A program made the translations under genes and the position numbers. From Cytophagales bacterium (GTDB lineage: Bacteria; Bacteroidota; Bacteroidia; Cytophagales; Cyclobacteriaceae), in NCBI GenBank assembly GCA_027317105.1, contig DAHVFH010000049.1, positions 1-35,950 of the forward strand: a stretch of 35,950 nt of DNA. Reading direction: 5' to 3'. Positions within the stretch are counted from its first letter, which is position 1, and each line of letters begins with the position of its first letter. Shown piece by piece: positions 24,170 through 30,589 of this stretch. The notes under the pieces were generated by a model that was given only the letters and a program-made list of their open reading frames with translations, searched no databases and had not been told where the DNA came from.

Positions 24170-24598
24170 GTGAAAGAAGCCAGGTTGGTTAAATATTATT
24201 TTGTCAGGTATTTTTTTCTCGCCTTTGGTCTGCTGCAAGGCTTGGCAGCGATACTCCTCTTCGTGCAATTTCCAGATTCACCCAAAAACCGTTTTGCTTT
24301 TTTTGTCTTCTTTACGCTGGCATTGGTCTTGTTTTCGTTGCACTTGATTTTTTTTTCAAAAGTAAAACGTGTGGCGTTGAGCAAAAAGAAAGTATCCATT
24401 ATGTTGGGTGATCGCACGAAGCATTACGATTGGAATGAGGTCAAGGAATTGAAGCTCCTTAATTTTTTAAACTTGTATAAACTCAAGTTGAAAGGCAAAC
24501 CCCAAATTTATTTCCTGTCAACGCTGGAAAGTGCAGCGCTTTTTGGCTTATTTCCAGACGAACCTGAATTCCTTTCGAAGAAAACAACCAAAATATAA
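24170..24598 (+). CDS. Small membrane protein of unknown function (GTG start)
   Basis: A 142-aa protein with two hydrophobic segments (about residues 11-33 and 43-64) followed by a soluble C-terminal domain of short strands (KRVALSKKKVSIMLGDRTKHYDWNEVKEL, YKLKLKGKPQIYFLST). The layout, two helices then a PH-like beta domain, recalls bacterial PH-domain membrane proteins, but the match is only structural in feel. No ATG is available at the N-terminus; GTG at 24170 is used, after a plausible promoter. It converges with an NTF2-like gene, the two stops being 7 nt apart. Confidence 0.6.
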   Translation: MKEARLVKYYFVRYFFLAFGLLQGLAAILLFVQFPDSPKNRFAFFVFFTLALVLFSLHLIFFSKVKRVALSKKKVSIMLGDRTKHYDWNEVKELKLLNFLNLYKLKLKGKPQIYFLSTLESAALFGLFPDEPEFLSKKTTKI

Positions 24599-24605
24599 GC
24601 GCGAT

Positions 24606-24968
24606 TTATTGGTGAAACACACTGGACTTGACGATCAGTCCATTTCGGATCTCCAGCATTTCGCCTACGTAAAGATCGGCTTCGCCAAGTACATGCCTCA
24701 CGTATTCCATAAACACCCGATCTTCAAATGGAGTAAGGCGAATGATTTCATACTTTAAGGAAGGTAATCTGCGAAAAGCGTCTTGCCACCACGCGTGCAA
24801 AGCAAACTTTCCGCTGATCAGTCCATTTGTTTCCGGATGCCGAAATTTTAGTTTGGGGCTGAAATGCTCGGCCTTATCATCATAAAGCGCAAGAAGGCCT
24901 TCCAAATCTTTATCGTTGAAAAACGATAACCACTTCGTGGCAAGTGCATTTAATTCTGGCGAACTCAT
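24606..24968 (-). CDS. SnoaL/NTF2-like protein
   Basis: A 120-aa single-domain protein of the NTF2-like superfamily (SnoaL-like). The helix pair at the start (LATKWLSFFNDKDLEGLLALYDDKAE), the SPKLKFRHPETNGLISGKFALHAWW stretch and the final beta sheet (KYEIIRLTPFEDRVFMEYVR, GEMLEIRNGLI) fit the cone-shaped fold. The family includes isomerases, hydratases and binding proteins; no specific activity can be named. It starts 6 nt after the stop of the 47-aa gene upstream, so the two are probably one transcript. Confidence 0.8.
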   Translation of the reverse strand: MSSPELNALATKWLSFFNDKDLEGLLALYDDKAEHFSPKLKFRHPETNGLISGKFALHAWWQDAFRRLPSLKYEIIRLTPFEDRVFMEYVRHVLGEADLYVGEMLEIRNGLIVKSSVFHQ

Positions 24969-24974
24969 TTGACG

Positions 24975-25118
24975 TTAGTCAAGAACATGAATGGTAACCC
25001 AATACCGATAGGCCACCAAAACCTTGTCAAGTTTTGACAGGCGATTAAGATCGCGCTGGCTATACTTGGGAAGCAACAGTTTATTGAGTTTGGCGAGCAT
25101 TTTGAAAACAAATTTCAT
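24975..25118 (-). CDS. Conserved 47-aa basic small protein
   Basis: An ATG-started 47-aa basic protein: MKFVFKMLAKLNKLLLPKYS, then QRDLNRLSKLDKVLVAYRYW and VTIHVLD. I recall a family of similar 47-50 aa Bacteroidota proteins with the same KLLAKLNKxLLP opening and a WRYWVT-x-x-x-LD ending, sometimes labelled SsrA-binding protein in databases although far too short to be SmpB. The match is from memory and not checked. The frame stays open to a GTG at 25181, but that extension overlaps a decayed gene and is not needed. It ends 6 nt before the NTF2-like gene. Confidence 0.65.
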   Translation of the reverse strand: MKFVFKMLAKLNKLLLPKYSQRDLNRLSKLDKVLVAYRYWVTIHVLD

Positions 25119-25120
25119 AT

Positions 25121-25331
25121 CTATTTGCCCGTAGGTGAGGATCGGGTATTTTCTTTCAGGTAGTCCTGCATAACTTTCCACGAAAGTTCAAAGATAAATT
25201 CAAGTCGTTGAATCAAGCCGTCCTTTTCCAATTCATTTAATGTGGCAAACCTTGTTGCAGCCTGCTCCAATGTGTTGAGCGCTTCAACAAAATTTTTAAC
25301 GTAATTTCCAACGAACGTCTTTATTCTGCAT
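25121..25331 (-). pseudogene. Remnant of an HI0074-type nucleotidyltransferase substrate-binding protein
   Basis: Directly after kbl the minus strand reads MQNKDVRWK in one frame and then, after a frame change, NYVKNFVEALNTLEQA, LNELEKDGLIQRLEF and FELSWKVMQDYLKEN in another. This is the N-terminal half of the HI0074 family, which pairs with a small MNT-type nucleotidyltransferase (a MNT/HEPN-like toxin-antitoxin type). A few codons are missing at the frame change, and the frame ends at TAG 25121-25123 after about 65 residues, where the family runs to about 135-145. No partner nucleotidyltransferase is nearby. It is a broken relic. Confidence 0.72.
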
Positions 25332-25340
25332 ACTTTCTTT

Positions 25341-26537
25341 TTATTTTAAGACTTTCAGTTCTTTCCCTACTTCCGTGAATGCCTTGATCGCTTTATCCAA
25401 ATGATGGATTTCATGCCCGGCAGAAATTTGCACTCGGATGCGGGCTTTTCCTTTGGCCACTACCGGAAAGAAAAATCCAATTACGTAAATTCCTTTTTCC
25501 AAAAGTCGCTCCGCAAATTTTTGTGCCAAGGGGGCTTCGTACAGCATGATCGGAACTATAGGATGCTCTCCGTGTTTAATATCAAATCCAGCCTTCGTCA
25601 TTTCCGTTCGGAAATATTTTGTGTTTTGCTCGAGCTTGTCGCGAAGGACGGTGGTCTCTGAAAGCATGTTGAACACTTCAATGGAAGCGCCAACAATGGA
25701 TGGCGCCAGTGTATTTGAAAATAGATATGGACGCGAGCGCTGGCGCAGTAATTCAATGATTTCTTTTTTGCCGGAAGTAAATCCACCTGAAGCTCCACCC
25801 AAGGCTTTGCCCAACGTTCCAGTGATAATATCCACACGATCCATTACGCCTCTATATTCTGGCACGCCCCGTCCGGTTTTACCTAGAAAGCCTGTGGAGT
25901 GGCACTCATCGGTCATCACCAATACCTCGTATCGATCAGCCAGATCACAAATTTTATCCAATTGAGCAATGGTGCCGTCCATAGAAAAGGCACCATCCGT
26001 TACTACGATAATTTGGTTTGCGCCTGCCTTTTTTGCATCCTCTAGTTGTTGCTTCAAATCATCCATATCGTTGTGCTTGTAGCGATAGCGCAAGGCCTTG
26101 CACAAGCGCACACCATCGATGATGGAGGCATGATTGAGTTCATCAGAAATGATGGCGTCCTTTTCTCCTAAAAGTGGTTCAAATACTCCGCCATTGGCAT
26201 CAAAAGCCGCTGCATATAAAATAGTGTCTTCCGTATGGAGAAATTCGGAAATCTTTCTCTCTAGCGCTTTGTGAATATCCTGTGTTCCACAGATAAAACG
26301 AACCGAAGACATGCCAAACCCATGGGTGTCGATTGCTTTCTTGGCGGCTTCAATCACACGTGGATGAGAGGACAGGCCAAGATAATTGTTGGCACAGAAA
26401 TTAATCACTTCTTTGCCATCAGCCGTCTTAATATCGGCAGCCTGGGGCGTAGTGATAATTCGTTCTTTTTTAAAAAGCCCTGCTTCGCGGATGGACTGAA
26501 GTTCTTGTTCTAAAACAGGTTGGAGTTTTTTATACAT
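25341..26537 (-). CDS. kbl: Glycine C-acetyltransferase (2-amino-3-ketobutyrate CoA ligase)
   Basis: A 398-aa PLP enzyme of the alpha-oxoamine synthase family that splits 2-amino-3-ketobutyrate with CoA into glycine and acetyl-CoA, the second step of threonine breakdown. The PLP lysine is Lys244 in GTLGKALGGASGG. Other signatures are INFCANNYLGLSSHPRV, GFGMSSVRFICGTQDIHK, and DECHSTGFLGKTGRGVPE. Length and lysine position match the E. coli enzyme. The first-step enzyme gene, tdh, lies 560 bp away on the other strand, with hicBA between them. Confidence 0.95.
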   Translation of the reverse strand: MYKKLQPVLEQELQSIREAGLFKKERIITTPQAADIKTADGKEVINFCANNYLGLSSHPRVIEAAKKAIDTHGFGMSSVRFICGTQDIHKALERKISEFLHTEDTILYAAAFDANGGVFEPLLGEKDAIISDELNHASIIDGVRLCKALRYRYKHNDMDDLKQQLEDAKKAGANQIIVVTDGAFSMDGTIAQLDKICDLADRYEVLVMTDECHSTGFLGKTGRGVPEYRGVMDRVDIITGTLGKALGGASGGFTSGKKEIIELLRQRSRPYLFSNTLAPSIVGASIEVFNMLSETTVLRDKLEQNTKYFRTEMTKAGFDIKHGEHPIVPIMLYEAPLAQKFAERLLEKGIYVIGFFFPVVAKGKARIRVQISAGHEIHHLDKAIKAFTEVGKELKVLK

Positions 26538-26561
26538 GGTTTAAAAGAATTAGGATACGAA

Positions 26562-26782
26562 TCAATTCTCGAATAATTGTTTTACTAAACCTGACTGCCG
26601 AATGATGGATTGTAACGTGCCGATTCTAATTTCCCTGTGATCAGGTACAGGCACAGTGATGGTTGAATCGCCAGCTTTTTTTTGCATGATAATATGACTT
26701 CCTTTCTGACGCACTGCACAAATCCGCCTTGCAAAAGAATGTTGCACACTTCTCGGCCAGACAATACTCTCAACCTACCCAA
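26562..26782 (-). pseudogene. hicA: Frameshifted HicA toxin
   Basis: Two overlapping frames together make one HicA-type mRNA interferase. The first (TTG at 26782) gives GRLRVLSGREVCNILLQGGF, and the second gives VRQKGSHIIMQKK, STITVPVPDHREI and GTLQSIIRQSGL. The catalytic His lies in GSH of the second part. The break is at about 26715-26725 and would be repaired by adding one base (for example G after TTTGTG). The gene overlaps the end of hicB by 8 nt. It is either an inactivated toxin or a sequencing error. Confidence 0.78.
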
Positions 26783-27002
26783 TGGCTACATTCAATTGTG
26801 TAACAAACACCTCGTCATGCAGGCGGTGATTAATCTCCTTGTCAGTGGCGTGTTCAAAAAAAAGCTGGATGGCTTCCGTAAGATTGGCTTTAGCTTCTTC
26901 GATCGTTTCTCCCTGACTTGCAATATCGAGTTCAGGGCATAAGGAAACATAACCATCGCCCTCTTTTTCAAGAATAGCTGTGAATTGAAGATTTTTGCTC
27001 AT
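26775..27002 (-). CDS. hicB: HicB-family antitoxin
   Basis: A 75-aa HicB-type protein: the partial RNase H-like fold is clear (FTAILEKEGDGYVSLCPELD, then ASQGETIEEAKANLTEAI) followed by a short basic tail. HicB neutralises HicA. The true start is ATG at 27002; a TTG two codons earlier is not needed. A TATTTTTG -7 box ends 3 nt before the ATG, so the mRNA is probably leaderless. Its partner hicA is frameshifted, leaving this as a possibly stand-alone antitoxin. It is short for HicB and lacks a clear C-terminal DNA-binding domain. Confidence 0.82.
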   Translation of the reverse strand: MSKNLQFTAILEKEGDGYVSLCPELDIASQGETIEEAKANLTEAIQLFFEHATDKEINHRLHDEVFVTQLNVAIG

Positions 27003-27005
27003 CTG

Positions 27006-27013
27006 CAAAAATA
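27006..27013 (-). promoter_or_regulatory. -7 box of hicBA
   Basis: TATTTTTG on the minus strand matches TAnnTTTG and ends 3 nt before the hicB ATG. A TTG lies 17 nt upstream, slightly closer than usual. Confidence 0.5.
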
Positions 27014-27040
27014 CATATTTCTCTCCACTCCAATGAGCCC

Positions 27041-27058
27041 AAAAACCGCTTATGCGGT
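27041..27058 (-). terminator. Hairpin with T tract between hicB and tdh
   Basis: On the minus strand ACCGC-ATAA-GCGGT is followed by TTTT, a compact intrinsic terminator shape. It would stop leftward transcripts that run antisense through tdh before they reach hicBA. On the plus strand the outer bases AGCC and GGCT could extend the stem ahead of TTTTTC. Confidence 0.45.
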
Positions 27059-27099
27059 GATGGCTTTTTCAATTAACTTCGCCCCGCATTCGTTTGAGT

Positions 27100-28050
27100 A
27101 TGAAGAAAACTAAGATTTTATTGATTGGTGCTGGAGGTCAACTGGGCGCTGAACTGACACAAGGGCTGTGGAAAATTTACGGACAAGAAAACGTGATCGC
27201 CTCTGACATCAAAGACCCACAGGGGATTTTGAAAGAAGGCCCTTTCGAGAAATTTGATGTGATGCAACGCGATAAACTTTTTGAATTGCTGAAAAAAAAG
27301 GAGATCACCCAGGTGTATCATCTGGCCGCACTGCTTTCTGCCACCGGAGAAAAGGATCCACGCTGGGCATGGAAGCTGAATATGGAGAGTTTACTCTTTG
27401 TATTGGAAGCGGCTCAGGAATTGAAATTGCATAAGGTATATTGGCCAAGTTCCATCGCAGCCTTTGGACCAACTACCCCCAAACAAGATACGCCCCAGGA
27501 AACGATCATGGATCCCTCCACCGTTTATGGAATAACAAAACTAGCTGGAGAATTATGGTGTGAGTATTATTTTCGGAGGTATGGTGTGGACGTGCGCAGC
27601 CTTCGCTATCCGGGACTGATCGGATGGAAAACTCCCCCCGGTGGCGGCACAACTGATTATGCCGTAGATATTTATTTTAAGGCGATAAAAGAAAAGAAAT
27701 ACGAATGCTTTCTCTCGCCCGATACGTACTTGCCCATGATGTACATGGACGATGCCGTGAAGGCGACCCTTGATTTGATGGAAGCACCGGCCGAGAAGGT
27801 GAAAGTACGCACGAGCTATAACATCTCCTCGATGAGCTTTTGTCCGGCACAAATTGCGTCCACTATTAAAAAACATATCCCTGATTTTACGATCACTTAT
27901 CAGTCCGATTTTCGGCAAGCCATTGCAGACTCATGGCCAAAATCCATTGACGACTCCGCTGCTCGAAAAGATTGGGGCTGGCAACATCAGTTTGGGTTGG
28001 AGGAAATGACGACTGATATTTTGAGGAGTTTGGGAGAGGCAATACATTAA
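27100..28050 (+). CDS. tdh: L-threonine 3-dehydrogenase, SDR (GalE-like) type
   Basis: A 316-aa NAD-dependent dehydrogenase of the extended SDR family that oxidises threonine to 2-amino-3-ketobutyrate. The nucleotide-binding motif is GAGGQLG (10-16). The catalytic triad is Ser117/118 in WPSSIAAFG with Tyr143 and Lys147 in YGITKLAGE. GLIGWKTPPGGGTTDYAVDIY is typical of the Bacteroidota/psychrophile threonine dehydrogenase family. ATG at 27100 is chosen over an upstream TTG, giving the normal length. kbl, encoding the next enzyme of the pathway, is close by on the other strand, supporting the assignment. Confidence 0.92.
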   Translation: MKKTKILLIGAGGQLGAELTQGLWKIYGQENVIASDIKDPQGILKEGPFEKFDVMQRDKLFELLKKKEITQVYHLAALLSATGEKDPRWAWKLNMESLLFVLEAAQELKLHKVYWPSSIAAFGPTTPKQDTPQETIMDPSTVYGITKLAGELWCEYYFRRYGVDVRSLRYPGLIGWKTPPGGGTTDYAVDIYFKAIKEKKYECFLSPDTYLPMMYMDDAVKATLDLMEAPAEKVKVRTSYNISSMSFCPAQIASTIKKHIPDFTITYQSDFRQAIADSWPKSIDDSAARKDWGWQHQFGLEEMTTDILRSLGEAIH

Positions 28051-28203
28051 GCTTAATAAGCACAAATTGTGATGACTAATATTATAGAGTAAGAAAAAAA
28101 CAACCGGAACGAGAACGGCCAAAATAGATTCGCTTTAGATTCACTGTTGTACCGTAACATTAAAGCCCAACTCAATAAATTTATTTCCCTCACAGGATTC
28201 AAA

Positions 28204-29412
28204 TCAATTCATCATATTCTTTCTCACCTTTCCATTGAACACATTCATCTCCATGCGCACGCGGTTGCTCACGCCCATGGTGGTGGCGCGCACCAGTTTT
28301 TCTACACCATGTTTGTGTTTGATAAAGTCCATTGCTTCGTAGAGGTTGATGTCTTCTTCGGTGTCGTCAAACAAACTGATTTGGTGATTGCCGTGAACCA
28401 AGTTGCTGAGGCGTACGCCCACCAACCGGATCAGCATCCTGCGGTTGTACAATTTGTCGAACAGCTCCAACACTGTGCGCAACAGAATGTGATCGGAAGA
28501 GGTATAAGGAACATGTATTTGTTTTGTTTCCGTGTCGAAATTGGAATAGCGGATTTTGACGGTCACACACGAAGTCAATTTTTTCTGTTCACGCAATTGA
28601 AAGCCCACTTTTTCTACCATGGCGATGAGAATGGATTTCATGCGCTTCACATCAATGGTATCTTCTCCAAACGTGCTTTCGGTAGAAATGGATTTCTGCT
28701 CGCTGTGCGGAACGACTGGCGTGTGGTCGATGGCATTGGCTTTGTTCCAAAGGACCGTGCCGTTTTTCCCAAACGCGCTGATCAAAAATTTCAACGGCAT
28801 GTCGCGGAGCGTGGCAATGGTGCGCACACCCATGTCGTGGAGGAAGGAGGCCGTTTGCTTCCCTATCCCCGGAATTTTGTCCACGGAAAGCGGAGAGAGA
28901 AAATCCTTTTCCGTTCCGGCTGGAATTAATTTTTCTGCATTGGGTTTAAACTCCGCAGTAGCGATTTTCGATATGGTTTTGTTTACCGACATGGCCAACG
29001 AAATAGGAAGGCCGCTTTCTTTCATAATTTTATTTCGCAATTCTACCGACCATTTAAAAGCGCCAAAAAACCGATCCATCCCACTGGCATCCACATAAAA
29101 CTCATCGATCGATGCTTTTTCAAAAAGCGGTGCTGCATCGGCAATTATTTCGGTAACGAGGTGAGAGTTTTGACTGTAGGCCTCCATGTCGCCCGAGATC
29201 ACTTTGGCATCGGGGCAGAGTTGTAGCGCCAGATACATCGGCATGGCGGAGTGGACACCAAATTGGCGCGCCTCATAACTGCAGGCCGCCACCACACCCC
29301 TGCGACTTTGCCCGCCCACAATGAGCGGACGCCCTTTGAGTTTGGGACTCAACTTGCATTCCACAGCCACAAAAAAGGCATCTAAATCGAGGTGAAGGAT
29401 GGATTGATCCAT
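28204..29412 (-). CDS. dinB: DNA polymerase IV (Y family)
   Basis: A 402-aa lesion-bypass polymerase. The catalytic residues are present: Asp9 in HLDLDAFFV, and Asp103 and Glu104 in ASIDEFYVD. The helix-hairpin-helix motif is KIPGIGKQTASFL, and the little-finger domain follows. QISLF at 344-348 is a good sliding-clamp binding motif, but it lies about 55 residues before the end rather than at the C-terminus. There is no accessory gene nearby. Two short palindromes lie in its promoter region and may be an operator. It converges with tdh. Confidence 0.94.
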   Translation of the reverse strand: MDQSILHLDLDAFFVAVECKLSPKLKGRPLIVGGQSRRGVVAACSYEARQFGVHSAMPMYLALQLCPDAKVISGDMEAYSQNSHLVTEIIADAAPLFEKASIDEFYVDASGMDRFFGAFKWSVELRNKIMKESGLPISLAMSVNKTISKIATAEFKPNAEKLIPAGTEKDFLSPLSVDKIPGIGKQTASFLHDMGVRTIATLRDMPLKFLISAFGKNGTVLWNKANAIDHTPVVPHSEQKSISTESTFGEDTIDVKRMKSILIAMVEKVGFQLREQKKLTSCVTVKIRYSNFDTETKQIHVPYTSSDHILLRTVLELFDKLYNRRMLIRLVGVRLSNLVHGNHQISLFDDTEEDINLYEAMDFIKHKHGVEKLVRATTMGVSNRVRMEMNVFNGKVRKNMMN

Positions 29413-29415
29413 TCG

Positions 29416-29458
29416 CGAAGGTAACCCATTTATTTAGCTAAATACTAAATATTTTAGC
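29416..29458 (-). promoter_or_regulatory. Possible dinB promoter and operator
   Basis: TACCTTCG (minus strand, 29423-29416) is one base from TAnnTTTG and ends 3 nt before the dinB ATG. Upstream of it lie the perfect 12-bp palindrome ATTTAGCTAAAT (29432-29443) and CTAAA-TAT-TTTAG (29446-29458). Their position over the spacer would suit a repressor. Confidence 0.4.
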
Positions 29459-29589
29459 AAATATTTTCCCTTTTTTCGGAATTTTGGTTGCCAAGTGCAG
29501 TGGTGATATTTTGCTTGAGTCTTTCATCTCATCGTTTCACGCAAAAGCGCAAAGACGTAAGTTTTAAAATCGTAAATCGCAAATTAAAG

Positions 29590-29649
29590 TCACTCATTCT
29601 TCAATACTTCAGCCGGATTTGTTCTTGCCACTTTCAATGTCTGTATACC
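29590..29649 (-). pseudogene. 3' end of a lost FtsX/MacB-like ABC permease
   Basis: Nineteen codons and a TGA on the minus strand read GIQTLKVARTNPAEVLKNE. Permeases of the MacB/FtsX type in Cytophagales end in just this way (a K-A-A-R-A-NP-V-x-x-L-R-x-E pattern). Nothing upstream continues the frame, so only the tail survives. Confidence 0.5.
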
Positions 29650-29670
29650 TCTCGATCTTTTCAATGATTT

Positions 29671-29724
29671 TCTTTGTGAACCTTGTGGCGAACTCTGGAT
29701 TGTTTTGCCACCAAGTCACAAAGA
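29671..29724. repeat. Imperfect inverted repeat of the CACAAAG/CTTTGTG kind
   Basis: TCTTTGTGAACCTTGTGGCG (29671-29690) and TGCCACCAAGTCACAAAGA (29706-29724) are imperfect reverse complements around a 15-nt centre. A related piece, CGCAAAAGCGCAAAGACG, occurs near 29539. Such CACAAAGACAC-like repeats are scattered between genes in many Bacteroidota genomes. Confidence 0.6.
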
Positions 29725-29801
29725 CACTAAGTCCCGGAGCGTAACCTCAGTTATTAATAAATTATTTAAGGAAGGGGAACATTATTCTCTAATCCGTGTT
29801 A

Positions 29802-29809
29802 TAAGTTTG
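29802..29809 (+). promoter_or_regulatory. -7 box of the osmC-type gene
   Basis: TAAGTTTG fits TAnnTTTG, 31 nt before the start codon at 29841. No clear TTTG is seen at the -33 position. Confidence 0.4.
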
Positions 29810-29840
29810 ACTCAAATTAAAAAGTTTAAACACACGCACT

Positions 29841-30251
29841 ATGAAACGCAAAGCAACTGCCCATTGGGAAGGTGATCTAAAAGCTGGCAAGGGGAATCTC
29901 TCCACGCAGAGCACAGTACTAAACAAGAGCCAATACTCTTTCAAAACCCGTTTTGAAGATGGCATCGGCACGAACCCTGAAGAACTTTTGGCTGCCGCCC
30001 ATGCGGGCTGCTTCACGATGGCAGTGAGCAACATCCTCGGCCAGGCTGGCTTCAACGCTACCGCACTGGACACGGAAGCAACCGTGACTTTGGAAGGTCT
30101 CGATATTACCGGAGTTCACCTTACCATCAAGGGAAAGATACCGAACATCTCTGCCGATAAATTTACCGAAATCACGAAAGGGGCAGAACAAGGTTGCATC
30201 ATCTCAAAGGCGCTCCGCGTTCCAATTACATCGGAAGCGGTTTTATTGTAA
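29841..30251 (+). CDS. OsmC-family peroxiredoxin
   Basis: A 136-aa OsmC-type thiol peroxidase that reduces organic hydroperoxides. The two reactive cysteines are visible: Cys57 in AAHAGCFTM and Cys119 in GAEQGCIISKAL. The opening RKATAHWEGDLKAGKGNLST and TNPEELLAAAHAGC are family hallmarks, closer to OsmC than to Ohr. It is cytoplasmic and single-gene, with its own -7 box. It is surrounded by degraded sequence on both sides, yet is itself intact. Confidence 0.93.
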   Translation: MKRKATAHWEGDLKAGKGNLSTQSTVLNKSQYSFKTRFEDGIGTNPEELLAAAHAGCFTMAVSNILGQAGFNATALDTEATVTLEGLDITGVHLTIKGKIPNISADKFTEITKGAEQGCIISKALRVPITSEAVLL

Positions 30252-30270
30252 ATTAACGATACGAGAATTG

Positions 30271-30364
30271 ATGAACCCCATAGGCATATAGGCTGAACGA
30301 AAAGCCCATAGTGAAAAAGCAAACATGTGAAATTCTAAATGCTAGTGCTTCCATTGGGGTTCAT
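30271..30364. repeat. Spaced 10-bp inverted repeat
   Basis: ATGAACCCCA (30271-30280) and TGGGGTTCAT (30355-30364) are perfect reverse complements. Between them GGCT and AGCC could form a small inner stem. It could be the ends of a tiny mobile element relic or a structured RNA; nothing decides. Confidence 0.45.
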
Positions 30365-30389
30365 GTTCTTTAGCCCAGCCGCCTAATTT

Positions 30390-30578
30390 TCATCTGAAAT
30401 AGATTCGCCTAAGCCAAAGCTCGAAGACCGGATCGATGAACTCAGGGTAATGGCCCATAAAATCGAGTACTTCTTTTTGTTCTAAGGCCGCTTTGATCTT
30501 TGAGACATTTGCTGAAGTGCCTAGAGTGGTTTCTTGTTCATTTGTAACCCAAAGGTAAGTTACCTGTTGGTAAGTTCC
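30390..30578 (-). pseudogene. Start-less coding-like fragment downstream of polA
   Basis: A 62-codon frame on the minus strand follows the polA stop and ends at TGA 30390-30392. It reads, in part, SKIKAALEQKEVLDFMGHYP and FIDPVFELWLRRIYFR. The composition is protein-like, but there is no ATG, GTG or TTG near the beginning. I do not recognise it; it may be the tail of a lost gene. Confidence 0.35.
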
Positions 30579-30589
30579 TTAATCGGGCG

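Larger units (their letters stand above)
29413..29840. other. Long intergenic region with remnants and repeats
   Basis: No intact gene is seen in these 428 bases. They hold the dinB control region, A/T-rich sequence, a minus-strand 3' remnant of an FtsX-like permease (29590-29649), an imperfect CACAAAG-type palindrome (29671-29724) and the osmC promoter. The segment looks like an accumulation of decayed sequence. Confidence 0.6.
30252..30589. other. Gap after osmC with an inverted repeat and a broken ORF
   Basis: No intact gene. It contains a 10-bp inverted repeat 74 nt apart (30271-30364) and a 62-codon minus-strand frame without a start codon (30390-30578), between the osmC stop and the polA stop. 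Confidence 0.55.

Noticed and set aside
25121..25181. GTG-extended N-terminus for the 47-aa protein
   Set aside because: The extension overlaps the decayed HI0074 gene in another frame, and the ATG at 25118 gives the family-like start.
28147..28929. 260-aa plus-strand ORF opposite dinB
   Set aside because: It is antisense to a well-supported polymerase gene, His/Phe-rich as expected from the mirrored frame, and shows no family motif.
29630..29735. Minus-strand frame reading NNPEFATRFTKKIIEKIER, which resembles a RelE/ParE toxin piece
   Set aside because: It lies almost wholly inside the imperfect CACAAAG palindrome, has no start and no further toxin motifs, so the likeness is probably chance.
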